DNA of 64,000 bases. Source: Rossellomorea sp. y25 (GTDB taxonomy: Bacteria; Bacillota; Bacilli; Bacillales; Bacillaceae_B). The notes under the pieces were generated by a model, which worked only from the letters and a program-made list of their open reading frames with translations, was not told the DNA's origin and did no database searches. Positions 1 to 7,879 of this stretch are shown here, piece by piece. Numbering within the stretch: position 1 is the first letter of the stretch; each line of letters starts with the position of its first letter. The DNA lies in NCBI RefSeq assembly GCF_038049935.1, contig NZ_CP145886.1, positions 4,077,001 through 4,141,000 of the forward strand, written 5' to 3'. The translations under genes were made by a program, and so were the position numbers.

Positions 1-202
1 CTTCAAGGACTTGGTTTACATAGATCATGTCGGAGCTCAGGTTATTCCAGCTCTTCAGGTTTGAAACAGATGTATCATATTTATAAGCAATCACCGAAAG
101 GGAATCCCCTGATTGTACGCGGTAAGAAGCCGCTTCCGATGAATTGACAGCAACGGACGAAAGTAATGCAGCAGTAGTGAAGGCAATAATGGTTTTCTTC
201 AA
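1..202 (-). CDS. LysM-domain secreted protein, N-terminal part (runs off the window)
   Basis: The reverse strand reads a TTG start at 202, eight bases after a GGAG (211-214), and stays open to base 1 (67 codons). The first 24 residues form a signal peptide (KK, hydrophobic core, SSEA-A). It is followed directly by a LysM fold beginning [16 protein letters not shown] and continuing through [16 protein letters not shown]. LysM binds N-acetylglucosamine in peptidoglycan, so the product is probably a wall-bound secreted protein. The catalytic part, if any, lies outside the window, so the enzyme type (NlpC/P60, amidase, 3D domain) cannot be named. Confidence 0.85.
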   Translation of the reverse strand, partial: MKKTIIAFTTAALLSSVAVNSSEAASYRVQSGDSLSVIAYKYDTSVSNLKSWNNLSSDMIYVNQVLE

Positions 203-692
203 AAAAATGTCTCCTTTATCGATAATGTCGAATTTTGTTGCTTGTCCATTATGGAGGAAGAAGACTGATATTTTAATAGGCTAAAATTCTTATATGAAGA
301 AAAATAAGGAAGAAACCCCAGTATAATAAGGTTTAGTAATTTATGGTTCTATTACCATAATCGGTAACTAGATGCCGATCCGTGGCTATTACATATGTTT
401 TTATAGGTGAATGTCCTTATTTCCCCAAATATCCGGTTCATCCCCTCCCTCACGCACTTTAGAAATTTATGGTTGCGCTTCCATCCTTGTAATGACCGCT
501 TTGTAGGTCTTTACTCGCGATTCTTTCCCATCTCATTCACCCTCTCACCTTTCCTATGGACCAGTCGATCCCAGGCAATCCCTCCCTATTACCCACTCCC
601 CGATTTCATCAAGAAAATTCTGAATGACAAGACGATTTTTATAGATTAAAATGAATAGAATTTATATTTATGTAAACAAGGGGCGGGTTGGA
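203..692. other. Intergenic region with two small inverted repeats
   Basis: This 490-base gap lies between the divergent LysM gene and the acyltransferase gene. It contains an inverted repeat, TTATGGT at 341-347 and ACCATAA at 354-360. It is followed at once by ATCGG/CCGAT around a 10-base loop (360-379). These could be operators or a short hairpin. The open frame at 407-649 has no ribosome site and a composition unlike protein. I see no convincing gene here. Confidence 0.4.
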
Positions 693-1739
693 TTGGCGGA
701 GAAAATTAGGCTGTCAAACTTTGAATCTCTCAGGGTACTGTCGATGGTCATGATCGTCTTGTTGCATTTCGGTACCTACGGATTTTCAAAATATATTTCG
801 ATATCAGAGTTAAGCATGGTGAATCAATATCTATTCCATTTCATAAAGGTGCTTTGTATCGTTGGGGTCAATGTGTATGTCTTGATTAGCGGGTATTTTT
901 TATGTAAGTCACAATTTAAGATGAGTAAAGCGTTCAGAGTCGTAAGGGAAACATTCATTTTCTCGGTTCTTATTTTTGCAGGACTGACCGTTTTACAATT
1001 AACGGATGGGTCCTATACCAGCTTCATCAGGTCGGTATTCCCGGTGTATCTGTCCACCTACTGGTTCATCACCGTGTACATCGTATTGTTCTTGCTTTCA
1101 CCTTATTTAAATATCTTGATCTATCAGCTCTCGAGGAAAGATTACGGAAAATTTCTCTTCTTATTATTTATGATCAATTGTGTATGGCAGTTCTTCCATC
1201 CGTTGGGAAGCTTCGGGGTGAACGGCGGCTATAGCATCGTGCATTTCATATTCCTATATTTTGTGGCAGGGTATTTACGGCAGCATGGACAGTTCCTGTC
1301 TTCCTTTAACAAGCACTATTATTTAAGCGTTTACATATTACTTGGGGCCGTTACGGCTTTGGTGATATTGCAAGCGTGGGAATTACCATTTAAGCTGTTG
1401 TCGTATAACTCACCTGTCATCGTGGCGATGTCACTTGCGCTATTCCTCTTCTTCTCGAAGCTTACGTTTGTATCAAGACCGATCAACTTCATATCGGGAT
1501 ATGTGTTGGGGGTTTACTTGATCCACGAGCATCCGTTGATCAGGCAGCGATTGTGGAATAACGTGATGGAATGGATGAGCACGGGGAATGAATCTTTATT
1601 GATTGTTCAATATCTTCTATTTGCAGTTGTAGTATTCGGAATTTGCCTGGGAATTTCGTACGGAGTTTATTCGATGATTAATTATAAGGCACTACTTAAG
1701 AAGAAGAAGCCAGTTGAAAAAGTGAAGATGGCCGGTTGA
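693..1739 (+). CDS. Acyltransferase 3 family integral membrane protein
   Basis: About 348 residues with roughly ten hydrophobic segments. Near the N terminus it has the family signature FESLRVLSMVMIVLLHFG (Arg and His about ten residues apart, the catalytic feature of acyltransferase-3 proteins). Such enzymes move acetyl or other acyl groups across the membrane onto exopolysaccharide or wall glycans; the substrate cannot be read from sequence. I chose TTG 693 because AAGGGG (678-683) lies nine bases before it. The upstream in-frame ATG at 651 has no ribosome site. The C terminus is lysine-rich and cytoplasmic-looking. A strong terminator follows at 1764. Confidence 0.8.
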   Translation: MAEKIRLSNFESLRVLSMVMIVLLHFGTYGFSKYISISELSMVNQYLFHFIKVLCIVGVNVYVLISGYFLCKSQFKMSKAFRVVRETFIFSVLIFAGLTVLQLTDGSYTSFIRSVFPVYLSTYWFITVYIVLFLLSPYLNILIYQLSRKDYGKFLFLLFMINCVWQFFHPLGSFGVNGGYSIVHFIFLYFVAGYLRQHGQFLSSFNKHYYLSVYILLGAVTALVILQAWELPFKLLSYNSPVIVAMSLALFLFFSKLTFVSRPINFISGYVLGVYLIHEHPLIRQRLWNNVMEWMSTGNESLLIVQYLLFAVVVFGICLGISYGVYSMINYKALLKKKKPVEKVKMAG

Positions 1740-1763
1740 TGGCATCCTTTAATATATGAAAGC

Positions 1764-1794
1764 ACGCCAGCTTGCAAACAGCTGGCGTTTTTTT
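1764..1794 (+). terminator. Rho-independent terminator after the acyltransferase gene
   Basis: The stem ACGCCAGC (1764-1771) pairs with GCTGGCGT (1781-1788) around a nine-base loop and is followed by seven T. Confidence 0.85.
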
Positions 1795-1887
1795 ATTGGA
1801 ATTACTGACGAATTGTCCCAAAGTGGTTTACACTTAGAAAAAACAGGTAAATTTACATATAAGTGTAAAATACTTAGGAGGGGTACT

Positions 1888-2139
1888 TTGGAAGCTTTAT
1901 TTTATTTGTTTAATATTCTTATTGCCGTTTATTTGTTTATCGACGCGAAAAAGCATAACAAAAATAAATGGTTATGGGCCATTTTGGGACTGATTTTCAG
2001 TTTCGTCACGCTTGGGATTTACTGGATCCTGACGGGAAAGAAGGTTTTAGGCTGGGTGCTCACCATCGCTGCTCTCATTTGGATGATATTAGGGGTAATC
2101 GGTGTGGTTGCGGTTGGTTTGTTTAAAGCTTTCAATTAA
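1888..2139 (+). CDS. Small membrane protein of unknown function (83 aa)
   Basis: The start is TTG 1888, placed by AGGAGGGG at 1876-1883. The longer in-frame extension to 1756 would run through the upstream terminator and is rejected. The product has three hydrophobic stretches (residues about 3-17, 29-46 and 52-77) with a short basic loop (KKHNKNK). I do not recognise a named family. It resembles small two- or three-helix Bacillus membrane proteins. It could share a transcript with the next gene, 60 bases downstream. Confidence 0.65.
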   Translation: MEALFYLFNILIAVYLFIDAKKHNKNKWLWAILGLIFSFVTLGIYWILTGKKVLGWVLTIAALIWMILGVIGVVAVGLFKAFN

Positions 2140-2199
2140 AAGCCATGGAGAGTCATGGGTCGTGCATTTGCGTTTCTTCATCTTGAAAGGAGGTTCGAT

Positions 2200-2442
2200 A
2201 TGTGGGAAGGATATACGGAGAAGGTCGACAAAGGTTTTGAACTGATTTATTTCAGGCTCAGTTATAGAAGGAAAATGATCCGAACCCTTTGGATGACCCT
2301 GCTTTTCCCTGTTTTGTATGTTCTACTAAGATTTTTGGGCCTGGACCTTTTTTATACGTGGATTTTTATGGCGGCCTTCTTGCTTGGTCATGTTGCACAA
2401 ATCGCTTATAACTATTATATGTGGAATAAGTATGAGAAATAG
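2200..2442 (+). CDS. Small membrane protein of unknown function (80 aa)
   Basis: ATG 2200 is preceded by GAAAGGAGG (2185-2193), an excellent ribosome site; this overrides the upstream in-frame GTG/ATG codons. The protein starts with a soluble stretch MWEGYTEKVDKGFELIYFRL. Two membrane helices follow (about 30-46 and 50-66) and then an aromatic tail, YNYYMWNKYEK. I do not recognise the family. The terminator at 2551 ends this unit. Confidence 0.65.
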   Translation: MWEGYTEKVDKGFELIYFRLSYRRKMIRTLWMTLLFPVLYVLLRFLGLDLFYTWIFMAAFLLGHVAQIAYNYYMWNKYEK

Positions 2443-2550
2443 TCTAATGAAATAGATACTTAATTCTTACTGAAAACTCCTGCCTTGTGGAATTTAAATA
2501 TAATACAATGAGGGAGTTTAGGTTAAAGGATATATGATGGAGTGCTGGGA

Positions 2551-2577
2551 AAGAGTCATTATTGGCTCTTTTTTTTG
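2551..2577 (+). terminator. Terminator after the two small membrane genes
   Basis: AAGAGTC (2551-2557) pairs with GGCTCTT (2564-2570) with one G-U pair and is followed by a run of eight T. It ends just before the stop codon of the convergent lipoprotein gene. Confidence 0.75.
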
Positions 2578-2580
2578 TCT

Positions 2581-2997
2581 TCACTTCACTCTATGTAATT
2601 CGATATTTTCAAATTTCCCGTTCCAACGCACCTTTACAATTAAGACCTCCTCCTTATTGGTTCTGTCTCTATTTTTCGATCCACCCTGAATAGTAAAACG
2701 TTTTGTGTTTAGTGGCTGATCAAATGTTGACGTAACACTAGCCTGATCGACGGTTGATTGAAAAGAGTAGGACAATAATTCGGTTGTTGCCAACTCTTCT
2801 ATCGGTCCTTTATACGTTACGATGAGTTCATCCTCAACTTTGTTGAAAGCAGCAGTTTCACCGGTCCCCCGCTCTTTGTACTCTGCTTCCCAATACTCAC
2901 TCTCACCAGTAAAAGTATATTCGTAATTGGTTGTTTCACTCGATGTGCACCCGGATAGAAAGATGCAAAATAAAACGCCACTCAACCATTTCTTCAA
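2581..2997 (-). CDS. Putative lipoprotein (138 aa)
   Basis: The N terminus MKKWLSGVLFCIFLSGCTSS is a type II signal peptide with lipobox LSGC, so the mature protein should be attached to the outer face of the membrane through Cys17. The start is a TTG with GAGGAG nine bases upstream. The rest is polar and beta-rich-looking (YEYTFTGESEYWEAEYK, RFTIQGGSKNRDR). I do not recognise a domain, and function is unknown. It is convergent with the small membrane genes and divergent from treP. Confidence 0.75.
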   Translation of the reverse strand: MKKWLSGVLFCIFLSGCTSSETTNYEYTFTGESEYWEAEYKERGTGETAAFNKVEDELIVTYKGPIEELATTELLSYSFQSTVDQASVTSTFDQPLNTKRFTIQGGSKNRDRTNKEEVLIVKVRWNGKFENIELHRVK

Positions 2998-3127
2998 TGC
3001 TCCATACTCCTCTTCTTCTATTAGTTCTTACATATATCTATTCAATTTTAAGTATCGCAAACCAATAGAGTTATTTCAATTCCCCCTCCCTCAAAATCAC
3101 ATAAATGAAAACGGCTACACTTTTCCA

Positions 3128-3156
3128 TTGACAACTTGTATATACATGAATACAAT
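3128..3156 (+). promoter_or_regulatory. SigA promoter of treP with TreR operator in its spacer
   Basis: TTGACA (3128-3133) and TACAAT (3151-3156) are separated by exactly 17 bases. The spacer holds TTGTATATACAT (3136-3147), one mismatch from the palindrome TTGTATATACAA seen downstream. TreR bound here would cover the RNA polymerase site. Confidence 0.85.
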
Positions 3157-3167
3157 AAAAGGAGATC

Positions 3168-3179
3168 TTGTATATACAA
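3168..3179 (+). promoter_or_regulatory. Second TreR operator downstream of the treP promoter
   Basis: TTGTATATACAA is a perfect 12-bp palindrome about 12 bases after the -10 box. Its centre is 32 bp from the centre of the operator in the promoter spacer, close to three helical turns. Two repressor dimers would therefore sit on the same face of the DNA. Confidence 0.8.
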
Positions 3180-3286
3180 CAAGACCCCCATTGGTTGAAA
3201 GCGTTTCGTTTTATCGGAAGTTTTTTACGAAAGCATAGGTAGAAGTGTTTTCCACATACTATTTAGGGGAATTCCATTAATAGAAA

Positions 3287-3300
3287 TGAAAGCGGGTTCA
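3287..3300 (+). promoter_or_regulatory. Probable cre (CcpA) site in the treP leader
   Basis: TGAAAGCGGGTTCA fits the catabolite-response consensus TGWAANCGNTNWCA with one mismatch. It lies 60 bases before the treP start, where bound CcpA would act as a roadblock. Carbon catabolite control of tre genes is known in B. subtilis; here it is inferred from the motif. Confidence 0.55.
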
Positions 3301-3359
3301 AGACAACTTTCGACATTTTATGAGAGTTGCCATGGACCATCACTAAGGGAGGGAATTTC

Positions 3360-4775
3360 ATGAGCGTGAAACGTGAAGACGTTCTGGAAATCATTGAAGC
3401 AATTGGCGGCAAGGATAATATCCGCACGGCTACTCATTGTGTGACTCGTCTTCGGCTGGTACTGAATGATGAGAAGAAAGTGGATAAAGAAAGATTAGAG
3501 GCGATTGATCTTGTGAAGGGTTCATTCTCTTCCAACGGTCAATTCCAAGTTGTCATCGGACAAGGTCTTGTAAATAAAGCGTATCAAATTTTAGCGGAGG
3601 AAACGGGGATTGAGCATGCATCCAAGCAGGATGTGAAGGATGCCGCTACTCAAAACCTGAATCCATTGCAGCGTGCGATCAAGGTGTTGGCGGATATCTT
3701 CATTCCGATCCTTCCGGCGATCGTAACAGCCGGTTTGTTGATGGGTCTGAATAATATTTTGACGGGTCCCGGGATTTTTTATGATGAGAAATCGGTCATC
3801 GATGTTCATAAACAGTGGGCTGATTTTGCATCGATCATCAACTTGATTGCCAACACGGCCTTTGTATTCTTGCCAGGGTTGATCGGTTGGTCAGCGGTCA
3901 AGCGTTTTGGCGGAAGTCCATTACTCGGTATTGTATTAGGTCTTATGCTCGTTCATCCGGACTTACTTAACGCATGGTCTTATGCAAGTGCAGAAAAGAT
4001 TCCTACGTGGAACTTATTCGGATTTGAAGTCGACAAGATTGGATATCAAGGACAAGTCCTGCCGATTTTATTCGCTTCCTATCTATTAGCGAAAATTGAA
4101 ATGTTCTTGGATAAGAGAGTTCATGATTCCATCAAGCTCTTGGTAGTAGCGCCAGTTGCACTCTTAATTACTGGATTTGCTTCATTTATCTTGATTGGAC
4201 CGGTTACGTTCTTTATCGGTAACCTATTAACAGACGGTGTGGTTTGGGTATTCGACTCTGCTTCCTGGTTAGGAGGATTGCTGTATGGTGGTCTGTATGC
4301 GGTGATGGTTATCACAGGTATGCACCATACCTTCCTTGCAGTAGACTTACAGCTGGTCGGAAGCCAAGGCGGAACATTCCTATGGCCAATCCTGGCACTA
4401 TCGAATATCGCACAGGGTTCAGCAGCCCTTGCCATGATGTTTGTAGCGAAGAAAGAAAACGAAAAGCTTCGCGGCCTGGCAGGTACGTCTGCCATCTCGG
4501 CATATTTAGGAATTACGGAACCTGCGATGTTCGGGGTTAACCTGCGCTACCGCTACCCATTCATCAGTGCCTTGATCGGATCTGCCATCGGTGGTGTACT
4601 GTTAGCGATGACAGGAACAAAAGCATTCTCCATCGGTGTCGGCGGTTTACCTGGATTCCTATCGATCATTCCTGAATACTGGCTATCCTTCTTCATTGGA
4701 ATGGCCATCTGTATCGTCGTACCATTCGTCCTGACAATCGTATGGTCAAAATTCAGCAAAAACGAAGCAGCCTAA
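3360..4775 (+). CDS. treP: PTS trehalose-specific enzyme IIBC
   Basis: This protein of 471 residues imports trehalose and phosphorylates it to trehalose 6-phosphate. An EIIB domain (about 1-85) holds the phosphorylated Cys27 in TATHCVTRLRL. A short linker leads to the EIIC permease (about 105-470) with about ten membrane segments and the conserved GITEPAMFGVNL motif. There is no EIIA domain, so phosphate must come from a shared EIIA(Glc), as in B. subtilis. ATG 3360 follows GGGAGGG at 3350-3356; the upstream in-frame ATG 3327 has no such site. Expression should be repressed by TreR and CcpA. The phosphotrehalase gene follows after 346 bases. Confidence 0.93.
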   Translation: MSVKREDVLEIIEAIGGKDNIRTATHCVTRLRLVLNDEKKVDKERLEAIDLVKGSFSSNGQFQVVIGQGLVNKAYQILAEETGIEHASKQDVKDAATQNLNPLQRAIKVLADIFIPILPAIVTAGLLMGLNNILTGPGIFYDEKSVIDVHKQWADFASIINLIANTAFVFLPGLIGWSAVKRFGGSPLLGIVLGLMLVHPDLLNAWSYASAEKIPTWNLFGFEVDKIGYQGQVLPILFASYLLAKIEMFLDKRVHDSIKLLVVAPVALLITGFASFILIGPVTFFIGNLLTDGVVWVFDSASWLGGLLYGGLYAVMVITGMHHTFLAVDLQLVGSQGGTFLWPILALSNIAQGSAALAMMFVAKKENEKLRGLAGTSAISAYLGITEPAMFGVNLRYRYPFISALIGSAIGGVLLAMTGTKAFSIGVGGLPGFLSIIPEYWLSFFIGMAICIVVPFVLTIVWSKFSKNEAA

Positions 4776-4795
4776 TAAATAGATAGAAAAAACAG

Positions 4796-4825
4796 TTGTA
4801 ACAACTTGTATATACAAGTTAAACT
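4796..4825 (+). promoter_or_regulatory. Third TreR operator, possibly inside a second promoter
   Basis: AACTTGTATATACAAGTT (4803-4820) is a perfect 18-bp palindrome and the best TreR site in the window. It lies between TTGTAA (4796-4801) and a weak TAAACT (4820-4825), an 18-base spacer. This copies the layout of the treP promoter, so it may be a second TreR-controlled promoter for treA. The -10 box is poor, so promoter activity is less certain than the operator. Confidence 0.65.
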
Positions 4826-4898
4826 AAGGGGGACAAATCAATTCTAACCACTCGCCTGTTCAGGTTGTGTGTGATGGATGCTTGTCTCCCTTTTGTTT
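4826..4898 (+). terminator. Long-loop hairpin after treP (terminator or attenuator)
   Basis: The 11-base arm at 4826-4836 pairs with 4882-4892 (one G-U pair), closes a 45-base loop and is followed by TTTTGTTT. It could reduce readthrough from treP into treA. The TreR operator lies directly upstream and the two inverted-repeat elements directly downstream. Confidence 0.5.
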
Positions 4899-5092
4899 AG
4901 GGACGGACCTCCTAAAACCCTCTAGTGGTGCGGGGTGGTCGGTCACGTTGGTCAGAAATCAAAGGAATATGTGTTGGAGGTCCGTCCCTCTTCCGTGATG
5001 CGGGGACGGACCTGATGATAACTAAATCGCAGAAGAGTCATGTTTGACGGCCATGATGGTGTATAAGTGAAATCGATTGAGGTCCGTCCCTC
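4899..5092. repeat. Two consecutive GGGACGGACCT inverted-repeat elements
   Basis: AGGGACGGACCTCC (4899-4912) is the exact reverse complement of 4976-4989. GGGACGGACCT (5003-5013) is the exact reverse complement of 5080-5090. Each pair encloses 63-66 bases of unrelated sequence. The same core forms the terminator stem at 52885, so it is a dispersed repeat. It fills nearly all of the treP-treA gap. Confidence 0.8.
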
Positions 5093-5121
5093 AAAATTTA
5101 ATCTAGGATGGTGTTTTAGAT

Positions 5122-6807
5122 ATGAAGCAGCCTTGGTGGAAGAAGTCGGTTGTGTATCAGATTTATCCGAAGAGTTTTTATGATACGTCGGGGAATGGCG
5201 TTGGGGATATTAAGGGGATTACGGCGAAGTTGGATTATTTGAAGGAGCTTGGGGTTGATGTGGTGTGGTTGACGCCAATTTACAAGAGTCCTCAGCGCGA
5301 CAACGGATATGACATTAGCGATTATTTCAATATTCATGATGAATACGGGACGATGGAGGATTTCGATGAGTTATTGGAACAGGCTCACGAGCGTGGGATC
5401 AAGATCATCATGGATATCGTGATCAACCATACGTCCACGGAGAATCAGTGGTTCGTCGAGTCCCGTAAGTCGAAGGATAACGAGTACCGTGATTTCTATA
5501 TTTGGAAGGATGCCAAGCCGGACGGTTCCGAGCCGACAAACTGGCAGTCCAAGTTCGGTGGCAACGCGTGGCAGTATGATGAGAAAACGGGTCAGTACTA
5601 CCTTCACCTCTTTGACGTGACGCAGGCCGACTTGAACTGGGAGAACGATGAGGTCCGCAAGAAGCTTTATGACATGATGCACTTTTGGCTGAAGAAAGGT
5701 GTCGACGGCTTCCGCCTGGACGTTATTAACCTGATATCGAAGGATCAGGATTTCCCTGATGATGACGGTTCAGTGGCACCTGGAGACGGCCGAAAGTTCT
5801 ACACAGACGGTCCCAAGGTCCATGACTATATGCAGGAGATGAACAAGGAAGTCTTCTCTCAGTACGACATCATGACAGTTGGTGAGATGTCTTCTACAAC
5901 GATCGATCACTGTATCAAATACTCACGACCTGACCGGAACGAGCTCAGCATGACGTTCAACTTCCACCATCTGAAAGTGGATTACCCTAATGGGGAGAAA
6001 TGGTCTGTCGCTGACTTTGATTTTCTTAAGCTGAAGGAAATCCTATCTACCTGGCAGCGTGAAATGAATAAAGGCGGCGGCTGGAATGCTTTGTTCTGGT
6101 GCAACCATGACCAGCCTCGTATCGTTTCCCGCTACGGCAATGACGATGAATACCGTAACGAATCGGCGAAGATGCTCGCGACGTCGATTCATATGATGCA
6201 GGGCACGCCTTATATCTATCAGGGTGAAGAGTTCGGGATGACGAATCCGAAATTCACAAGCATCGATGAATACCGTGACGTTGAGTCGATCAACATCTTC
6301 AATATTTTGAAAGAACAAGGGAAATCAGAGGAAGAAATCCTGGATATCCTGCGCCACAAGTCCCGTGACAACTCAAGAACGCCGGTTCAGTGGAATGGTG
6401 AAGAAAATGCCGGATTTACGAGCGGCACTCCTTGGATTCCGGTAGCTAAGAATTATAAAGAAATCAATGCTGAACAAGCATTGAACGACGAGAACTCTGT
6501 CTTCTATCACTATCAGAAGCTGAATCGCCTTCGTAAAGAATATACCATTATCGTGGATGGCGACTATCAATTGATTTTAGAAGATCACCGTGATATTTTC
6601 GCTTATGTCCGTAACGGCGATGGTGAAAAATTACTGGTAGTGAATAACTTCTATGGACATGAAACGAAATTTACTCTTCCTGATGAAGTCGATGTAGAAG
6701 GCTGGTCGAGTGAGGTATTGTTGTCGAACTACAGTGATACGGCGAATGTTTATAGGAATATTAGGTTACGCCCGTATGAATCAATTGTATTCCATTTTAC
6801 TAAATAA
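5122..6807 (+). CDS. treA: Alpha,alpha-phosphotrehalase (trehalose-6-phosphate hydrolase)
   Basis: This 561-residue cytoplasmic GH13 enzyme splits trehalose 6-phosphate into glucose and glucose 6-phosphate. It opens with WWKKSVVYQIYPKSFYD, typical of the oligo-1,6-glucosidase/TreC group. The catalytic triad is visible: the Asp in DGFRLDVIN (about residue 199), the Glu in VGEMSS (about 255) and the Asp in NHDQPR (about 330). DIVINHTS and QGEEFGM are the other conserved regions. Length is normal. The pairing with the trehalose EIIBC gene fixes the substrate as trehalose 6-phosphate and not isomaltose. Confidence 0.94.
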   Translation: MKQPWWKKSVVYQIYPKSFYDTSGNGVGDIKGITAKLDYLKELGVDVVWLTPIYKSPQRDNGYDISDYFNIHDEYGTMEDFDELLEQAHERGIKIIMDIVINHTSTENQWFVESRKSKDNEYRDFYIWKDAKPDGSEPTNWQSKFGGNAWQYDEKTGQYYLHLFDVTQADLNWENDEVRKKLYDMMHFWLKKGVDGFRLDVINLISKDQDFPDDDGSVAPGDGRKFYTDGPKVHDYMQEMNKEVFSQYDIMTVGEMSSTTIDHCIKYSRPDRNELSMTFNFHHLKVDYPNGEKWSVADFDFLKLKEILSTWQREMNKGGGWNALFWCNHDQPRIVSRYGNDDEYRNESAKMLATSIHMMQGTPYIYQGEEFGMTNPKFTSIDEYRDVESINIFNILKEQGKSEEEILDILRHKSRDNSRTPVQWNGEENAGFTSGTPWIPVAKNYKEINAEQALNDENSVFYHYQKLNRLRKEYTIIVDGDYQLILEDHRDIFAYVRNGDGEKLLVVNNFYGHETKFTLPDEVDVEGWSSEVLLSNYSDTANVYRNIRLRPYESIVFHFTK

Positions 6808-6814
6808 TGGTTGG

Positions 6815-6852
6815 AGAACCTGGCATCTACTTTAGATGTCAGGTTCTTTTTT
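6815..6852 (+). terminator. Terminator after treA
   Basis: AGAACCTG (6815-6822) pairs with CAGGTTCT (6840-6847), continues through a G-T wobble and CATCTA/TAGATG, and has a three-base loop and a T run. Confidence 0.9.
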
Positions 6853-6930
6853 ACTGATAATTCAAAAAATATATACGAGAGTGATGAGATGTGTCATAAT
6901 AATGGTAATTTATTTAAGGAGGATTCAGCG

Positions 6931-7098
6931 ATGCCCCAAATTATAGAAATTCAGCCTACTCTTCAAGTAATGGAACAAAAAAGAATCGAGCTTCAGGAAT
7001 ATGCTCTATTAAATGGGGTCTCAAATCCTACTACCATCCAGATGAGTCAAGAACTTGATAAACTGATTAATGAGTTTACTCAACAAAAAGCTACATAA
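6931..7098 (+). CDS. Spo0E-like sporulation regulator (55 aa)
   Basis: This is a small cytoplasmic protein of two predicted helices. It ends in the Spo0E-family signature SQELDKLINEF, the core by which these phosphatases dephosphorylate Spo0A~P and delay sporulation. ATG 6931 follows TTAAGGAGG, so the longer in-frame reading from 6811, which crosses the treA terminator, is rejected. Length (55 aa) is normal for the family. It stands between treA and treR with its own flanking terminators, so it is probably an independent unit. Confidence 0.8.
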   Translation: MPQIIEIQPTLQVMEQKRIELQEYALLNGVSNPTTIQMSQELDKLINEFTQQKAT

Positions 7099-7102
7099 CA
7101 AA

Positions 7103-7142
7103 AAGCCTGTGTGAGTCTGGAATGATTCGCACAGGCTTCTCC
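7103..7142. terminator. Bidirectional terminator between convergent genes
   Basis: AAGCCTGTG (7103-7111) pairs with CACAGGCTT (7130-7138), extended by three further pairs. A-rich sequence lies on the left and T-rich on the right, so it can serve both the Spo0E-like gene and the lipoprotein gene. Confidence 0.8.
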
Positions 7143-7149
7143 TTTATGA

Positions 7150-7761
7150 TTATTCTGCCGCTTCCGCTTCCTCTTCCCCTTCACTAGCTAAGAAGAAAAT
7201 CGCCGCAACCTTCCATCCATCTTCTTTCTTATGGAAGACGGTCACTTGCTTACCGGAACGAGTCACTTCTTTATCGCTGTTCGGGTCCTTCGTCGTCGCT
7301 TGAATTTCAGCATAAACGTCTGCTTTTTTACCAGCTGCGTAATTGATGATCTTCACGTTTTCCACCGTACGTTTCGAATCTACGGAGTCAAAGATCTGTT
7401 TGACATAGCGTTCTTCGTCCGCGTATTCGAAATTCACCGGTGTCTTCGAGATGACACTCATATATGATTCGAAGTCTTCTTCGTTAAATGCATTGATATA
7501 TTGATCAAAGGCTGCGTTGATCGCCGTTTTCTCTTCTTCCGGGATACCCTCTGCTTCTTTCAGCTCGCTCGCATCCTCAACGATTTGTGTCATCTGATTC
7601 AGAGATGCCGCTTCGTCTGTTGCCGGGTCTTCACTTGGCTTTACCTCTTCCGTACTGTTCGTGTTCTCTTCCTTCTTCTCTTCATCTGCACCACAAGCAC
7701 CCAATAGTAACGTACTCATGCCAATTCCCAACATAATTTTCTTCCAATGCTGTTTCGACAA
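7150..7761 (-). CDS. Putative lipoprotein with NTF2/SnoaL-like domain
   Basis: A protein of 203 residues. The N terminus ends in lipobox LLGAC (Cys at about 23). It is followed by an acidic Glu/Asp/Thr-rich linker (about 24-60). A compact domain follows (about 70-190) with the pattern INAAFDQYINAFNEEDFESYMSVI and VTVFHKKEDGWKVAAI, which recalls the NTF2-like fold. That assignment is tentative. The start codon is TTG with AAGGGTGA upstream. Function is unknown. It lies opposite to treA and treR, so it is not part of trehalose metabolism. Confidence 0.7.
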   Translation of the reverse strand: MSKQHWKKIMLGIGMSTLLLGACGADEEKKEENTNSTEEVKPSEDPATDEAASLNQMTQIVEDASELKEAEGIPEEEKTAINAAFDQYINAFNEEDFESYMSVISKTPVNFEYADEERYVKQIFDSVDSKRTVENVKIINYAAGKKADVYAEIQATTKDPNSDKEVTRSGKQVTVFHKKEDGWKVAAIFFLASEGEEEAEAAE

Positions 7762-7879
7762 TGCTCTTCACCCTTTTCTAAAATTTGCGCTATCTCCATT
7801 CTATTGAAAATATTCACAACACTCAAGTTCAATCTCATTTCTTCCAATTAATTATGGTAAAATAATAGCAGGTGATATT

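Noticed and set aside
407..649. 80-codon ORF on the plus strand
   Set aside because: No ribosome site, low-quality composition (Pro/Phe/Ser-rich, TAT-like repeats), no domain; it lies in a divergent promoter region.
3190..3210. cre-like sequence TTGAAAGCGTTTCG near the treP promoter
   Set aside because: The right half is out of register by one base; the site at 3287-3300 fits the consensus better.
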